The notes: generated from the sequence alone by a model not told the origin. A stretch of DNA of 64,000 bases from UBA1715 sp045615765 (GCA_045615765.1 JAZLFM010000027.1:1-64000), one strand, 5' to 3'; positions 15,643-25,745 are shown, counted from the first letter of the stretch. Made by a program: numbers and translations.

Positions 15643-16520
15643 TTTGTTTCGTGACAAAAGTGACTGATTTTTAATGTGTTGAAACCAATTATTGAAGGAT
15701 GCGTATTCAAACAACGTGTTAATAGTTTTCCGAAAATTTTATAGAAAATCAGAATCGGTAGTGTACAATGCAATTTTTGTAGTTTTTTGTAAAAATTAAT
15801 AAGACGAATTTCGTTTTGAAACTCTTCAGGGAGTACTTTTTGTAGTTGTATAAGATTGGAAATTCCGTCTTTAGTTTTTTCTATAAAACTAAGATTATTA
15901 TCTAGTCCTAAATGTTGGAGAGGATTATCGATATGTTTTATTTTTATGTTTTTTTCAGACAAATGAAATCCAAAAACAGAATCCTCGTGTCCATATTTTG
16001 ATAATGATTCATCAAATTTAATAGAAAGAAATAAGTCTTTAGATATTAGAAAGTTGAAGGCACTAAATGATTTGTTTGGAGCGATGTTTCTTTCTTTAGC
16101 AGTCTTCATTTCGTACTTTCTTCCATATTTCCATCGTAATAGTTTGTCCTTTGGTGGTTTACTTGAATCGTACATAGTACCTCCGCAGACAACAAGATTG
16201 TTGTTTTCTTTGAGGTAGTTTTTGATGAATGTGTCAGAAATTATTCCAGCATCGCAATCAATAAAAAGGAGAGTAGGAAATTTGGCCATTTCCCCTAACA
16301 GGTTTCTAATTTTTGACCTGCCGATATTTTGTGCTAATTCTTTGTAAATGATGTTCTTATTTAATTGTATTTTTCTATTCTCTATTTTTGTTGACTCGTT
16401 TGAGTTGTCATCAATAACTATGATTTCATAGTCTATTTCGGCGTCGATACATTGTTTTTCTATGTCTGAAACTAATGCGACAACCGAGTAGTTATATGTA
16501 GGAATTAACACAGAAATCAT
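15630..16520 (-). CDS. Family 2 glycosyltransferase
   Basis: A 296-residue GT-A glycosyltransferase. The nucleotide-sugar binding start ISVLIPTYNYS and EIIVIDDNSN are typical of GT2, and LLFIDCDAGI supplies the DxD-like metal site near residue 95. A short hydrophobic stretch near residues 250-265 may dock it to the membrane. Acceptor and sugar are unknown. It is alone on the minus strand, convergent with and overlapping asnB by 13 bp. The next gene upstream runs divergently across a 115-bp gap. Confidence 0.85.
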   Translation of the reverse strand: MISVLIPTYNYSVVALVSDIEKQCIDAEIDYEIIVIDDNSNESTKIENRKIQLNKNIIYKELAQNIGRSKIRNLLGEMAKFPTLLFIDCDAGIISDTFIKNYLKENNNLVVCGGTMYDSSKPPKDKLLRWKYGRKYEMKTAKERNIAPNKSFSAFNFLISKDLFLSIKFDESLSKYGHEDSVFGFHLSEKNIKIKHIDNPLQHLGLDNNLSFIEKTKDGISNLIQLQKVLPEEFQNEIRLINFYKKLQKLHCTLPILIFYKIFGKLLTRCLNTHPSIIGFNTLKISHFCHETNQTK

Positions 16521-16635
16521 ATTGATTTTTATTGATGTTTCGATATGCTAAAATTTGTTAATAACTATCACTATGTTTAGTTCGTAAATTTTGTAGTTTT
16601 TTTCTATTTTTCCAAACAAAAAATAAGGAAGAATA

Positions 16636-19600
16636 ATGACACTAATGAAACAAGGAAAACTCCTTCGCAAGCCTTTATTAACGCTATGCCTAGGATTTTT
16701 TTCATTCGCTTCGTATTCACAAACAGCTCTGTTTACATTGTCAAAAACTACGGGTTGTGGTAATACTGAAATTGAAATTGTTGATAAATCAACTGGTTCT
16801 CCGGCTACTTGGGAGTGGGATTTTGGCAATGGAGTAATAAAAAAAGAGACTGTTTCAAAGTCTTATCGATTTGTATATCCAGCAGGTACATATACGGTAA
16901 AATTGAAAGTTTCTAAAAACAATGTAGTAAATGAGTATTCGCAAGATTTGACAATTTATGCGAATCCAGAACCAGATTTTGAAGTCAGTGCTTTTTCTGG
17001 TTGTGTTTCTACAGATGCGAAGTTTGTGGATAAAACAATGTCGGATTCAAAAATCATGTCTTATTTATGGGGATTTGGTGATGGTGGTAGTTCAACAGTT
17101 CAAAATCCATCACATACCTATTTGGGAGAAGGAAATTATACTGTTGGTTTGACTGTTGTTGACGAATATGGTTGTAAGGCAAATGTGAGTAAAGAAAATA
17201 TTGTTTCGGCAACAAATCCGTTGGAAGTGTCTTTTTCTGCAAGTCAAACAGAAGCTTGTGCAGCTCCGATGTCTACAGATTTTACGTCTTCAATTACGAA
17301 TGGAACTCCAACAGAATTTGAATGGGATTTTGGTGATGGTACCAAATCATCGGATTTGAATCCTTCTCATACATACACTGTTGATGGAGCCTATACAGTG
17401 AGTCTTACGGCAAAAACATCTTCGGGATGTCCTACAACTAAAAAGATTGATGGTTTAATTCAAATAAATACGTTTGCAGCAAAAATAAATGTTTCAGCAG
17501 ATGTTTGTGTAAATTCACCGGTTGTTGTTTCTGCAACAACAAATTCCGAAATGGGTACATGGTCATGGGATTTTGGAAATGGGGAAAAATCTACAGAAGC
17601 AAAACCTACAGTATTATATTCTACTGCAGGTGATTATACAATTTCTGTTCGTGCGGAGAGTGCTTTAGGTTGTGTGGCGACAGCAGAACAAAAAGTGTCG
17701 GTACATGCTCCAGCAGATTTTGATTTTACTTCAAATAAAGTACATGGTTGCGAAGGTAGTGATTTAACGGTGAATTTTTCGACAAATTCTATTCCTGATG
17801 TTACCTGGACATGGGATTTTGGCGATTCAAATAAAGAAACGACTACAGATGCTTTAATTTCACATACTTATCAGAATACAGGAAGTTATGATGTTACATT
17901 GGTAGCAACCACAAAATACAATTGTCGATCAACCAAGAAGAAGAATGCTTATGTGAAAATTGCCGATCCTGTTGCTTCTATAAAGATTCAGTCAAATGAT
18001 AAAGAACATTTTTGTGTAGGTTCTAATGTTACAGTTTCGAATTTAACCTCGAGTGTTGCGACAATCAAAAAAGTAAATTGGGAAATTGCTTCAGATGATG
18101 CAGAATTTTCAACCCCGATTTCAACAAATTCATCAAGCAAATTTACTCTTGGTAAAAGTGGTGTGATTGTGGTTAAAATGGATGTTGTTGATGTCGATGG
18201 TTGTACATCATCTGTTGTCGATACTTTGAAAGCGGGAGATAAGCTAGCAAATCCGACAATAACAGCACCTTTGGAATCATGCTATAAAGAAGAAGTTGAT
18301 ATGAAGGTATCTGATTCTGGAAAAGAAAATACGAAATGGTTCTGGAGTTTTGGTGATGGAACAGATACTACATATTCAGAGAGAAGTTTTTCTTATAAAT
18401 TCCAAAAGCCAGATGATTTCACAATGAAAACAGTAGCAAAGCACTACGAATGTCCTTCTGATACGGTAGAAACAACAATTTCGATAAAACCTCCAAAGGC
18501 AGAATTTAAATTTACTCCAGAGGTTTTATGTCATTTCCCTGGTGAAATCACATTTGATGCGTCGGAATCTATAGGCGCGCTTGAATATGAATGGGATTTT
18601 GGAGATGGATCTGCAAAATCAACTGTAGAATCACCTTCGCATCAATACACAAAAGCAGATGTGTATTTGGTTACATTGACAACTAAAAATGGTTCTTGTA
18701 CAGATTCAAAAACATTGACTTTGAATACAACAGGTTTGAAAGTTGGATTTAAACAAAGTAAACTTAACATTTGTAAGGACGAGGAAATAACTTTTACAGA
18801 TACAAGTAGAGTAAAATCAGGAATTGTTTCTAAATATATATGGGATTTTGGAGATGGAACAATCGATACGGTTTTTTCTCCTTCTTATCCTCATAAATAT
18901 GAAACTGCAGGTGTTTATAATGTTAGTTTAAAAGTGATGACAGTTGCAGGTTGTGTTGATTCTGTAAAAGGTCCTGAAACATATACAGTATATACCTTAC
19001 CACAAATTACTGATTTTAAAGCAAATGTTACAGATGGATGTGCGCCATTAGATGTTGCATTTATAAATACAGTTACTGCAGATTATGCTATACAATCATA
19101 TTCTTGGGATTTTGGTGATGGTTTAAAAGGTAGTGAGGGAGCTGTTGAGCATACATACGAACATGCTAAATCGTATGATGTAACATTGACTGTAAAAGAT
19201 ATCCATCAATGTACTGATACGAAGACTAAACCACAATATGTGACAGCAACATTCCCAGAACCAATGTTTACAATCCCAGAAGTAATTTGTGCGTATGATT
19301 CTTTAGCAGTTGTCAATACTTCTACGGGAGTGGATTTGTCATATACGTGGAAATGGGGTGATGGTAAGACTTCAACTACAATTTCTCCAAAGCATAAATT
19401 TGAAAATTTAAATTCTGATTCAACATTTGAAATCACATTACAAGTTAAGGATATAAATGGTTGTATAAATAGTATTTCCAATACTATAACGATAGGTAAT
19501 CCGAAAGCCCAATTTGAAAGTCCAAAAACAGAATATCAATGTCCTCCTGCAGAAGTTGAATTTTATAATTTGTCTTCTGGTAGTAAATTGAAGTATAGTT

Positions 19601-20754
19601 GGAATTTTGGTGAGCCAATTACAACACCAATTATTTTAAAAGATGCATTTTGGCAATATTATACTGCTGGAAATTATGATGTTACATTGATTGTAGAAGA
19701 CGAGTGGGGATGTCAAGATACAATGAATAAACCTAACTATATTACGGTTAATGGTCCGAAGGGGTCGTTGGTGGTAACTCCATCAAAAGGTTGTGTGTAT
19801 GATGAGTTTACATTTTCTGCTGAGAATACGGAAGATGTTGTTCAATATTCTTGGATATATGGTGATGGAGAATTTTCTACTAGCACAGAAAATTCTGCAA
19901 AATACACATATTCAACAGGTAATATTTATACTCCATCGTTAACTATTATGGATGCAAATGGCTGTGAGGTTTCTTTGTTGGGTGGCTCTGTTACAGTATT
20001 TGGTGTTCAACCAGACTTTAAAGGTCACCTGATTGCATGTCAAGTTGAGGATATGGCTATAGAGGATGCCTCTCTTGCAAGTCCAACTCCGATTGAATCA
20101 TGGAAATGGGTATTTTCTAATGATTCATATAGAGATACAATACAATCTCAAAATATAGAACATCAATTTGATTATGGTGTGTATGATGTACAATTAATAA
20201 CAGAAGTACAAGGATGTGTTTTTGTAAAAGATTCTATTCAAGGAATTAAAGTTTTCCAAACTCCTCGTGTAGATTTTTCTGTAAGTAAAAATCCAGTAGA
20301 AATGTTAGAATCACTTGATTTTATAAATGAATCAGATTCATCTGCCATTTCTGAAAAAATTTATTGGAAATGGTTAATCGGCGATGAAGTGATAAATGAA
20401 TCTTCTTTTTCACATTATTTCACAGTTTCTGGTGATATTAATGTTAGTTTATTAGGATTTACGCATGCAGAATGTATTGATACGATGACGCAAGTTGTAA
20501 CGGTTGATAGAAATATTCGCATACCTAATGTGTTTACTCCAAATGGTGATGGTATAAACGATATATTTATGGAAGGATTTCCTGATGTAGCGTTGGTTAT
20601 TATTAATCGTTGGGGACAAGAAATATATAGAGGTCTTGGTGGATGGAATGGAAAATGTAATGGTCAGGAAATGTCTGCCGGAACTTATTTTTATATGATT
20701 ACATTACCAAATGGTGAAAAAATAGAAGGTCCATTAATGTTGATTAGAAACTAA
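16636..20754 (+). CDS. Large PKD-repeat adhesin with type IX type B (CHU_C) sorting domain
   Basis: This 1372-residue secreted protein has a signal peptide ending near SYSQ (about residue 29), then about fourteen PKD-type beta-sandwich repeats marked by W(E/D)FGDG-like motifs (for example WEWDFGNG, FEWDFGDG, YSWDFGDG), most with a cysteine pair. The last ~85 residues (IPNVFTPNGDGINDIF, INRWGQEIYR, GTYFYMITL) are the gliding-motility-associated C-terminal domain, the type B signal for type IX secretion. It should be exported across the outer membrane and displayed on the surface. The two following genes encode a PorE/SprD-like OmpA protein and a PorP/SprF protein, the usual partners for type B cargo. 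A second in-frame ATG at 16645 is an alternative start. Confidence 0.93.
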   Translation: MTLMKQGKLLRKPLLTLCLGFFSFASYSQTALFTLSKTTGCGNTEIEIVDKSTGSPATWEWDFGNGVIKKETVSKSYRFVYPAGTYTVKLKVSKNNVVNEYSQDLTIYANPEPDFEVSAFSGCVSTDAKFVDKTMSDSKIMSYLWGFGDGGSSTVQNPSHTYLGEGNYTVGLTVVDEYGCKANVSKENIVSATNPLEVSFSASQTEACAAPMSTDFTSSITNGTPTEFEWDFGDGTKSSDLNPSHTYTVDGAYTVSLTAKTSSGCPTTKKIDGLIQINTFAAKINVSADVCVNSPVVVSATTNSEMGTWSWDFGNGEKSTEAKPTVLYSTAGDYTISVRAESALGCVATAEQKVSVHAPADFDFTSNKVHGCEGSDLTVNFSTNSIPDVTWTWDFGDSNKETTTDALISHTYQNTGSYDVTLVATTKYNCRSTKKKNAYVKIADPVASIKIQSNDKEHFCVGSNVTVSNLTSSVATIKKVNWEIASDDAEFSTPISTNSSSKFTLGKSGVIVVKMDVVDVDGCTSSVVDTLKAGDKLANPTITAPLESCYKEEVDMKVSDSGKENTKWFWSFGDGTDTTYSERSFSYKFQKPDDFTMKTVAKHYECPSDTVETTISIKPPKAEFKFTPEVLCHFPGEITFDASESIGALEYEWDFGDGSAKSTVESPSHQYTKADVYLVTLTTKNGSCTDSKTLTLNTTGLKVGFKQSKLNICKDEEITFTDTSRVKSGIVSKYIWDFGDGTIDTVFSPSYPHKYETAGVYNVSLKVMTVAGCVDSVKGPETYTVYTLPQITDFKANVTDGCAPLDVAFINTVTADYAIQSYSWDFGDGLKGSEGAVEHTYEHAKSYDVTLTVKDIHQCTDTKTKPQYVTATFPEPMFTIPEVICAYDSLAVVNTSTGVDLSYTWKWGDGKTSTTISPKHKFENLNSDSTFEITLQVKDINGCINSISNTITIGNPKAQFESPKTEYQCPPAEVEFYNLSSGSKLKYSWNFGEPITTPIILKDAFWQYYTAGNYDVTLIVEDEWGCQDTMNKPNYITVNGPKGSLVVTPSKGCVYDEFTFSAENTEDVVQYSWIYGDGEFSTSTENSAKYTYSTGNIYTPSLTIMDANGCEVSLLGGSVTVFGVQPDFKGHLIACQVEDMAIEDASLASPTPIESWKWVFSNDSYRDTIQSQNIEHQFDYGVYDVQLITEVQGCVFVKDSIQGIKVFQTPRVDFSVSKNPVEMLESLDFINESDSSAISEKIYWKWLIGDEVINESSFSHYFTVSGDINVSLLGFTHAECIDTMTQVVTVDRNIRIPNVFTPNGDGINDIFMEGFPDVALVIINRWGQEIYRGLGGWNGKCNGQEMSAGTYFYMITLPNGEKIEGPLMLIRN

Positions 20755-20762
20755 TTCACACG

Positions 20763-23063
20763 ATGAAAAAGAAAATACTGATATATATAGTTTGTAGTGT
20801 TTGCAGTTTTGCATCGTTTGCTCAATCGAAAAATCTAAAATTGGCAGACGAAGCGTTTAATGCTAAAACATATTCGATGGCACGTATGTACTACGAAAAA
20901 GTTTTAGATGAATGTAAGACAACAGGTGATAAAACAACAGAAGGGTACGCTAACTTTAGAATTGCTGATTGCTATTATAAAGCGAATAATTATGAGCGGG
21001 CAATTCCTTTCTACAAACAAGCATTGTCACTTAATTATGTTGATACGACAAAGACCATGTATCGTAATTATGCCGATATGTTGATGATGATTGGCGATTA
21101 TAGAACAGCAAAGGAAATGTACAATACACATATGTCAAAATATGGTATTGATGATATTACTTATGCGCATTTGAAATCGTGTGAATTTGTTGATACAGCA
21201 CAGACTTTCGAAACAATGTATGATGTGACGAATGCGCAAGCAATTAATACTCGTCATGGTGATTTTTCTCCTTCTCCATATAAAGGGAAAATAGTATTTA
21301 CAACATCTCGTTTCAATAAGGATAGTATTGTATATACATATACAGGTGATAGTTTTGAAGACTTGTTCGAGACATTTTATAATGAAGAACAAGATACGTG
21401 GTCTCCTGTAACTCGTCTTCCTGGTTCAATAAACTCATCGTTTAACGAAGGGTCTTTTACATTTGATGCTCGTAATAATACAGCATATTTTATGCAATGT
21501 AATGGAGCTACAGGATTGGACAAAAACTGTAATATTTATGTGTCAAAATATAATGAACAAGATGCTAAATGGGGAAAACCAAAACCTTTTATGTATAGTA
21601 ATACACGATATAGTTCTGGGCATCCTGTATTGACGCCAGATGGTTTGACATTATATTTTGCTTCAAATAATCCTGCTGGTTTAGGAGGTACAGATATTTG
21701 GATGTGCCATCGTGATTCGGTACAAACAGATTTATGGTCTCAACCGGAAAATCTAGGTCCAAATATCAATACAAAGGATAATGAAATGTTCCCATATGTT
21801 AATGATAATAACGGGTTGTATTATTCTTCAAATGGACTTTTAGGATATGGTGGACTTGATATTTATTATGCTCCAAAACAAGGTAAAACTTTTGGTAAAC
21901 CTATAAACCTACGTCCTCCTTTCAATTCTAGTGCCGATGATTTTGGATTGATGTATTTGTCGGAAGGAAGGGGTTTATTCACATCTAATCGTATTGGTGG
22001 AGTCGGAAATGACGACATTTATATGTTTGCGTTGAAAGATGTAAAAATAGAAGTTGTTGGTCGTGTTCTTGATGCGTCAGAAGCGAAGCCGGTGGCAAAT
22101 GCAATTGTTTTGGTTAAGAATGTAACTACAGATATGGTTGATACGCTTGTAACAGATGCTGAAGGTGTGTACTATTATCCTACAATGGAACCAAATATGC
22201 AGTATAAAATTTTTGTGTATAAAAATGGATTCTTAAATCCTGATGGTCGATTGATCAATACTGCTGGGGTAAATCAATATACTTATTTGGATTCTTTGCA
22301 CGGTTATGATATGAATTTCTCTTTACAGAAAATAGAGAAAGATAAAGAATATGAAATTAAAGATATTTATTATGATTTGGATAAATATGAACTTCGTCCT
22401 GTTTCTATAACAGAATTGCAAGGTCTGGTTGGAGTTCTAAATAATAATCCAGATATCTGTATTCAAATCAATTCGCATACGGACGAACGTGCTTCTGATG
22501 CTTATAATATTATTTTGTCAAATAATCGTGCCAAAGCTGTCGTTGATTATTTAACATCACAGGGAATTGATGGCCGTAGGCTTACTTGGAAGGGTTGGGG
22601 AGAAACAAATCCTATTTTCAAAAATGCGCAAACAGAAGAGCAACATCAATCAAATCGTCGTACGACATTTACTATTATGAATTTTGATGAATTGCAGTTG
22701 GCTAAAAAAGCAGAAGAACAAAATCAAACTATTCAAAAACTTGAAAGTAATGGAAAACAAGCGCCTCGTGAACAAGGAGTTTATTTCCGTTTACAAATAG
22801 GTGCTTCTAAAACAAAATGTAATAATAAGACATTTAGTAAGTTGGAAGAGTCAGATTTGCAGTATCCAACATATTGTTCAAAAGATTCAGATGGTTTATA
22901 TAAATATACGGTAGGTTCATTTACGAAATTCCAGGACGCAACGGCAGCAAAAGATGCAATTGATAAGTTAGGTTATCATTCTTTTGTTGTAGCATACGAA
23001 AATGGAAATAAAATTTCAATAAATGAAGCGTTGAGAAAAATTCAAGATTTAGAAAGAAAATAG
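20763..23063 (+). CDS. PorE-like OmpA-family protein with TPR, beta-propeller, regulatory and SPOR-like domains
   Basis: This periplasmic protein of 766 residues has a signal peptide (ending ASFAQ, residue 21). Domain order: TPR-like helices (about 25-140), PD40/WD40-like propeller blades (165-420; GGTDIWMC, GGLDIYYA, GNDDIYMF), a carboxypeptidase-regulatory-like fold (430-510), an OmpA peptidoglycan-binding domain (525-645, with HTDERASD and NNRAKAVVDYL holding the conserved Asp and Arg), and a C-terminal SPOR-like domain (about 680-750). The first four match PorE of the type IX system; the SPOR-like tail is an addition. It probably anchors the surface or translocon complex to peptidoglycan. 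It starts 8 bp after the adhesin gene and ends 2 bp before the PorP gene, so the three are one operon. Confidence 0.9.
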   Translation: MKKKILIYIVCSVCSFASFAQSKNLKLADEAFNAKTYSMARMYYEKVLDECKTTGDKTTEGYANFRIADCYYKANNYERAIPFYKQALSLNYVDTTKTMYRNYADMLMMIGDYRTAKEMYNTHMSKYGIDDITYAHLKSCEFVDTAQTFETMYDVTNAQAINTRHGDFSPSPYKGKIVFTTSRFNKDSIVYTYTGDSFEDLFETFYNEEQDTWSPVTRLPGSINSSFNEGSFTFDARNNTAYFMQCNGATGLDKNCNIYVSKYNEQDAKWGKPKPFMYSNTRYSSGHPVLTPDGLTLYFASNNPAGLGGTDIWMCHRDSVQTDLWSQPENLGPNINTKDNEMFPYVNDNNGLYYSSNGLLGYGGLDIYYAPKQGKTFGKPINLRPPFNSSADDFGLMYLSEGRGLFTSNRIGGVGNDDIYMFALKDVKIEVVGRVLDASEAKPVANAIVLVKNVTTDMVDTLVTDAEGVYYYPTMEPNMQYKIFVYKNGFLNPDGRLINTAGVNQYTYLDSLHGYDMNFSLQKIEKDKEYEIKDIYYDLDKYELRPVSITELQGLVGVLNNNPDICIQINSHTDERASDAYNIILSNNRAKAVVDYLTSQGIDGRRLTWKGWGETNPIFKNAQTEEQHQSNRRTTFTIMNFDELQLAKKAEEQNQTIQKLESNGKQAPREQGVYFRLQIGASKTKCNNKTFSKLEESDLQYPTYCSKDSDGLYKYTVGSFTKFQDATAAKDAIDKLGYHSFVVAYENGNKISINEALRKIQDLERK

Positions 23064-23065
23064 GT

Positions 23066-23989
23066 ATGAAAAATATTCTACGATATAGTATCATATTAGC
23101 GTTATTGACTGTTGCATTTCCATCGTTTGCACAAAACGATATTGATGTAAGTCATTATATGTTTGATGAAATAAGTTATAATCCGGCTTTTACAGGTGAA
23201 GGTGAAACATTTCGTGCTTCGTTGTTAGGTCGTAAACAATGGCTTGGTTTTAACGGATCACCGATATTTGAAACGTTTAGTATTGATGGCGCGACAAAGA
23301 AATTTGGTGGATTTGGATTACATGTGGTAAATGATAAATTGGGCTTTGAGAATGTGGTTACAGCTACCGCAAATTATTCTTATGGGGTTAATTTAGGTGA
23401 ATATTCTCGTTTAACTGCGGGATTCGCAGCTGGTGTAATAGATCGTTTTATAAATGTATCGGAATTTGTTTATCAAAATCAAGTACAAGTTGATCCTGAA
23501 GGATATGATGAGAATAACAATATGGTTATTCCAACGGTAAATATTGGTCTTAGATTACAAATAAGAGATTTTACGTTAGGTGCTTCAGCGACACATATTG
23601 CTAGTAGTTTGAAAAATGCTTCAGTAGAAAAATTACCTCGACATATTTTCGGATATGCGAAATATAATATTCGTTTTCGTGAAAATTTCTCGGTGGTACC
23701 GTCATTGTTAGTGAAATATGGTAGTGCTAAAACACAAATAGAAGGAAATACAAATTTCTATTTTGACAATAAATTTTGGGCAGGAGCGTCGTATCGTGTA
23801 GGAGAGTCTATTGTTGTAATGGGTGGAATTATTTTAAGACGTCGCATATTCTTAGGATATTCATATGACTGGAATGTTGGTAGTCATGGTCGTTATTCGT
23901 ATGGTAGCCACGAAATATTTATGTCTTGGAGAATGCGTAAGGATCCTCATCAACAAGGTTTCTATCAAAGTACACGTTTGTTTAACTAA
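23066..23989 (+). CDS. PorP/SprF-family type IX secretion outer-membrane protein
   Basis: A 307-residue outer-membrane barrel with a signal peptide ending SFAQ (about residue 22). The family hallmark is near the mature N-terminus: SHYMFDEISYNPAFTG, followed by RKQWLGFNGSP and GGFGLHVVNDKLGFE. PorP/SprF proteins help type IX cargo with type B signals to pass or stay attached at the cell surface. It is third in the operon behind its probable cargo (16636) and the PorE-like protein (20763). This is best read as a dedicated copy; the core translocon genes (sov/sprA, porKLMN) are not in the window. Confidence 0.94.
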   Translation: MKNILRYSIILALLTVAFPSFAQNDIDVSHYMFDEISYNPAFTGEGETFRASLLGRKQWLGFNGSPIFETFSIDGATKKFGGFGLHVVNDKLGFENVVTATANYSYGVNLGEYSRLTAGFAAGVIDRFINVSEFVYQNQVQVDPEGYDENNNMVIPTVNIGLRLQIRDFTLGASATHIASSLKNASVEKLPRHIFGYAKYNIRFRENFSVVPSLLVKYGSAKTQIEGNTNFYFDNKFWAGASYRVGESIVVMGGIILRRRIFLGYSYDWNVGSHGRYSYGSHEIFMSWRMRKDPHQQGFYQSTRLFN

Positions 23990-23998
23990 TTATGTGAA

Positions 23999-24499
23999 AT
24001 GGGATATTTGTTGAAAAACGAAGAGGATGTATGTGTTGCTGATAGTAAAATAGTACCAGGTGAGAAGGCACTTGTTGCTAAACATGATATCTCAAAAAAT
24101 TCTATAATTTTTATGTTTCAAGCTGCCGCAACCGATGTCCGTACTCGAACATCTATTCAGGTTTCGGAAAAAAAACATGTAGAGCCAGGTGATTTTGGTG
24201 CTTACGCAAATCATTCTTGTTCACCCAATACACAAATTGTTGCTCATTATGATGAGAATACAAATATTGCAGAAATTGTAATGTTGTCGATAGTTGATAT
24301 ACTGGCAGGAGATGAGATAACTTTTGATTATGCTACGACAGAAACAACTGTAACTGACAATTTACTCCGTAAACCATGTTTGTGTGGTTCGATAAGTTGT
24401 AGAAAATTTATTACTGGCTTCCAAGAATTGTCCCAAATTGAGAAAATGAATTTGATATCTAAAGATATTACTGCAGAATATCTGCATATTGCTGATTGA
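23999..24499 (+). CDS. SET-domain protein with post-SET cysteines
   Basis: The protein has 166 residues. It carries the SET core NHSCSPNT (71-78), where N-H-S-C binds S-adenosylmethionine, and GDEITFDY (104-111) with the catalytic-side tyrosine. The post-SET motif CLCGSISC follows (cysteines 127, 129 and 134), which would complete a zinc site with C74. SET domains are protein-lysine methyltransferases and are sporadic in bacteria. The gene follows the PorP gene by 9 bp and precedes recR by 5 bp, so it may be transcribed with them. Its target is unknown; nothing in the sequence suggests secretion. Confidence 0.85.
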   Translation: MGYLLKNEEDVCVADSKIVPGEKALVAKHDISKNSIIFMFQAAATDVRTRTSIQVSEKKHVEPGDFGAYANHSCSPNTQIVAHYDENTNIAEIVMLSIVDILAGDEITFDYATTETTVTDNLLRKPCLCGSISCRKFITGFQELSQIEKMNLISKDITAEYLHIAD

Positions 24500-24504
24500 T
24501 ATTT

Positions 24505-25128
24505 ATGACAGAATTACAATTGCCATCAAAATATTTAGAAGTCGCTGTAAATGAGATTAGTAAACTTCCTGGAATAGGGAAGAAGAATGCTCTTCGTTTA
24601 GCTTTACATATTTTGAAACAAAATGATGAATACGCAAAAAATTTAAGTGATTCTATCTTACGTTTAAAGACCGAAATTCATTTTTGTAAAAAATGTCACA
24701 CCATTTCAGATAATGATTTATGTGAAATTTGTGCAAATCCTAAGCGAGATAATTCTTTGGTTTGTGTTGTGGAAAATGTAAAGGATGTATTGCTAATAGA
24801 ACGCACAAATCAATATAATGGTTTATACCATGTTTTAGGTGGTGTGATTTCTCCTATAGATGGTATTTCTCCTATGGATTTGAATATTTCTTCGTTGATG
24901 GAACGTATAGCAGAAGGAGAAATTTCAGAGGTGATTTTTGCTTTACCGGTAACAACAGAAGGCGATACTACTAGTTTCTATATTTTTAAAAAACTGCAGG
25001 ATTATCCACAGGTACGAATAAGTATGCTTGCTCGTGGCGTATCTGTCGGTGACGAATTAGAATATACCGATGAAGCTACTTTAGCTCGTTCCTTAAAGGA
25101 TAGAGTTGTGTATTCTATAAGTTTGTAA
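24505..25128 (+). CDS. recR: Recombination mediator protein RecR
   Basis: This 207-residue protein has the RecR order: a helix-hairpin-helix (SKLPGIGKKNALRLA, about 19-33), a four-cysteine zinc finger (C61, C64, C73, C76), then a Toprim domain (VVENVKDVLLIE) and a Walker-like C-terminal region. With RecO/RecF it loads RecA at gaps. The start at ATG 24505 gives the standard N-terminus; an in-frame TTG at 24496 overlaps the preceding stop and is less likely. It ends 2 bp from the convergent kinase-like gene. Confidence 0.95.
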   Translation: MTELQLPSKYLEVAVNEISKLPGIGKKNALRLALHILKQNDEYAKNLSDSILRLKTEIHFCKKCHTISDNDLCEICANPKRDNSLVCVVENVKDVLLIERTNQYNGLYHVLGGVISPIDGISPMDLNISSLMERIAEGEISEVIFALPVTTEGDTTSFYIFKKLQDYPQVRISMLARGVSVGDELEYTDEATLARSLKDRVVYSISL

Positions 25129-25130
25129 TT

Positions 25131-25745
25131 TTATTGTATAAAATTTCGCATACGTAGATATTGAAGAATCAAATCTATTGTTTGTTCTTCGCCTAGTTTT
25201 GCAACATCTATGGAAAGGTTGTAGGTTGCAGAATCTCCCCATTTCTTGTTAGAGTAGAAATTGTAATAATTTGCTCTTTTTTTATCTTCGCTGCGTAGCA
25301 ATGTAATTGCTTCACTTTCGCTGATATTCATTCTTTTGCTGATTCTTTGTGCTCGGCTTTCTTCTGAAGAATGAAGGAAAATACTTACGCAGTTTGGATT
25401 TTCTCTTAAAATATAGTCAGAACAACGACCGACGATTATGCATGATTTCTCATTAGCTAATTTCTGTATAGCGTCAGATTGAATCTTGAATAGCTGCTCA
25501 TTTGATAATGCACTGTTTGTTTGAAAATGTCCAGCACTGATAAAATCAATTGCTTGGTCGAAAAACGAGTGTGATTTTTCATCTTTTTGTTCAAAGAATT
25601 CCGATGAAATGCCGCTTTCCTTGGCTGCAAGTAAGAGCAATTCTTTATCGTAATAGTCTATTCCTAATTTTTGTGACAATGCTTTTCCTATAACGCGTCC
25701 GCCGCTGCCAAACTGTCGTCCGATGCTTATGATTAAATTTTCCAT
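25131..25745 (-). CDS. Cytidylate kinase-like P-loop protein
   Basis: A 204-residue P-loop NTPase of the Cytidylate_kin2 type. The Walker A-like GRQFGSGGRVIG is at residues 9-20 and IIVGRCSDYIL lies near the middle. The family is related to CMP kinase but is distinct from Cmk, and its substrate is not established. It is last in a six-gene minus-strand operon, 9 bp after the MATE transporter gene, an arrangement that may point to a role in nucleotide or drug response but does not prove it. Confidence 0.85.
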   Translation of the reverse strand: MENLIISIGRQFGSGGRVIGKALSQKLGIDYYDKELLLLAAKESGISSEFFEQKDEKSHSFFDQAIDFISAGHFQTNSALSNEQLFKIQSDAIQKLANEKSCIIVGRCSDYILRENPNCVSIFLHSSEESRAQRISKRMNISESEAITLLRSEDKKRANYYNFYSNKKWGDSATYNLSIDVAKLGEEQTIDLILQYLRMRNFIQ

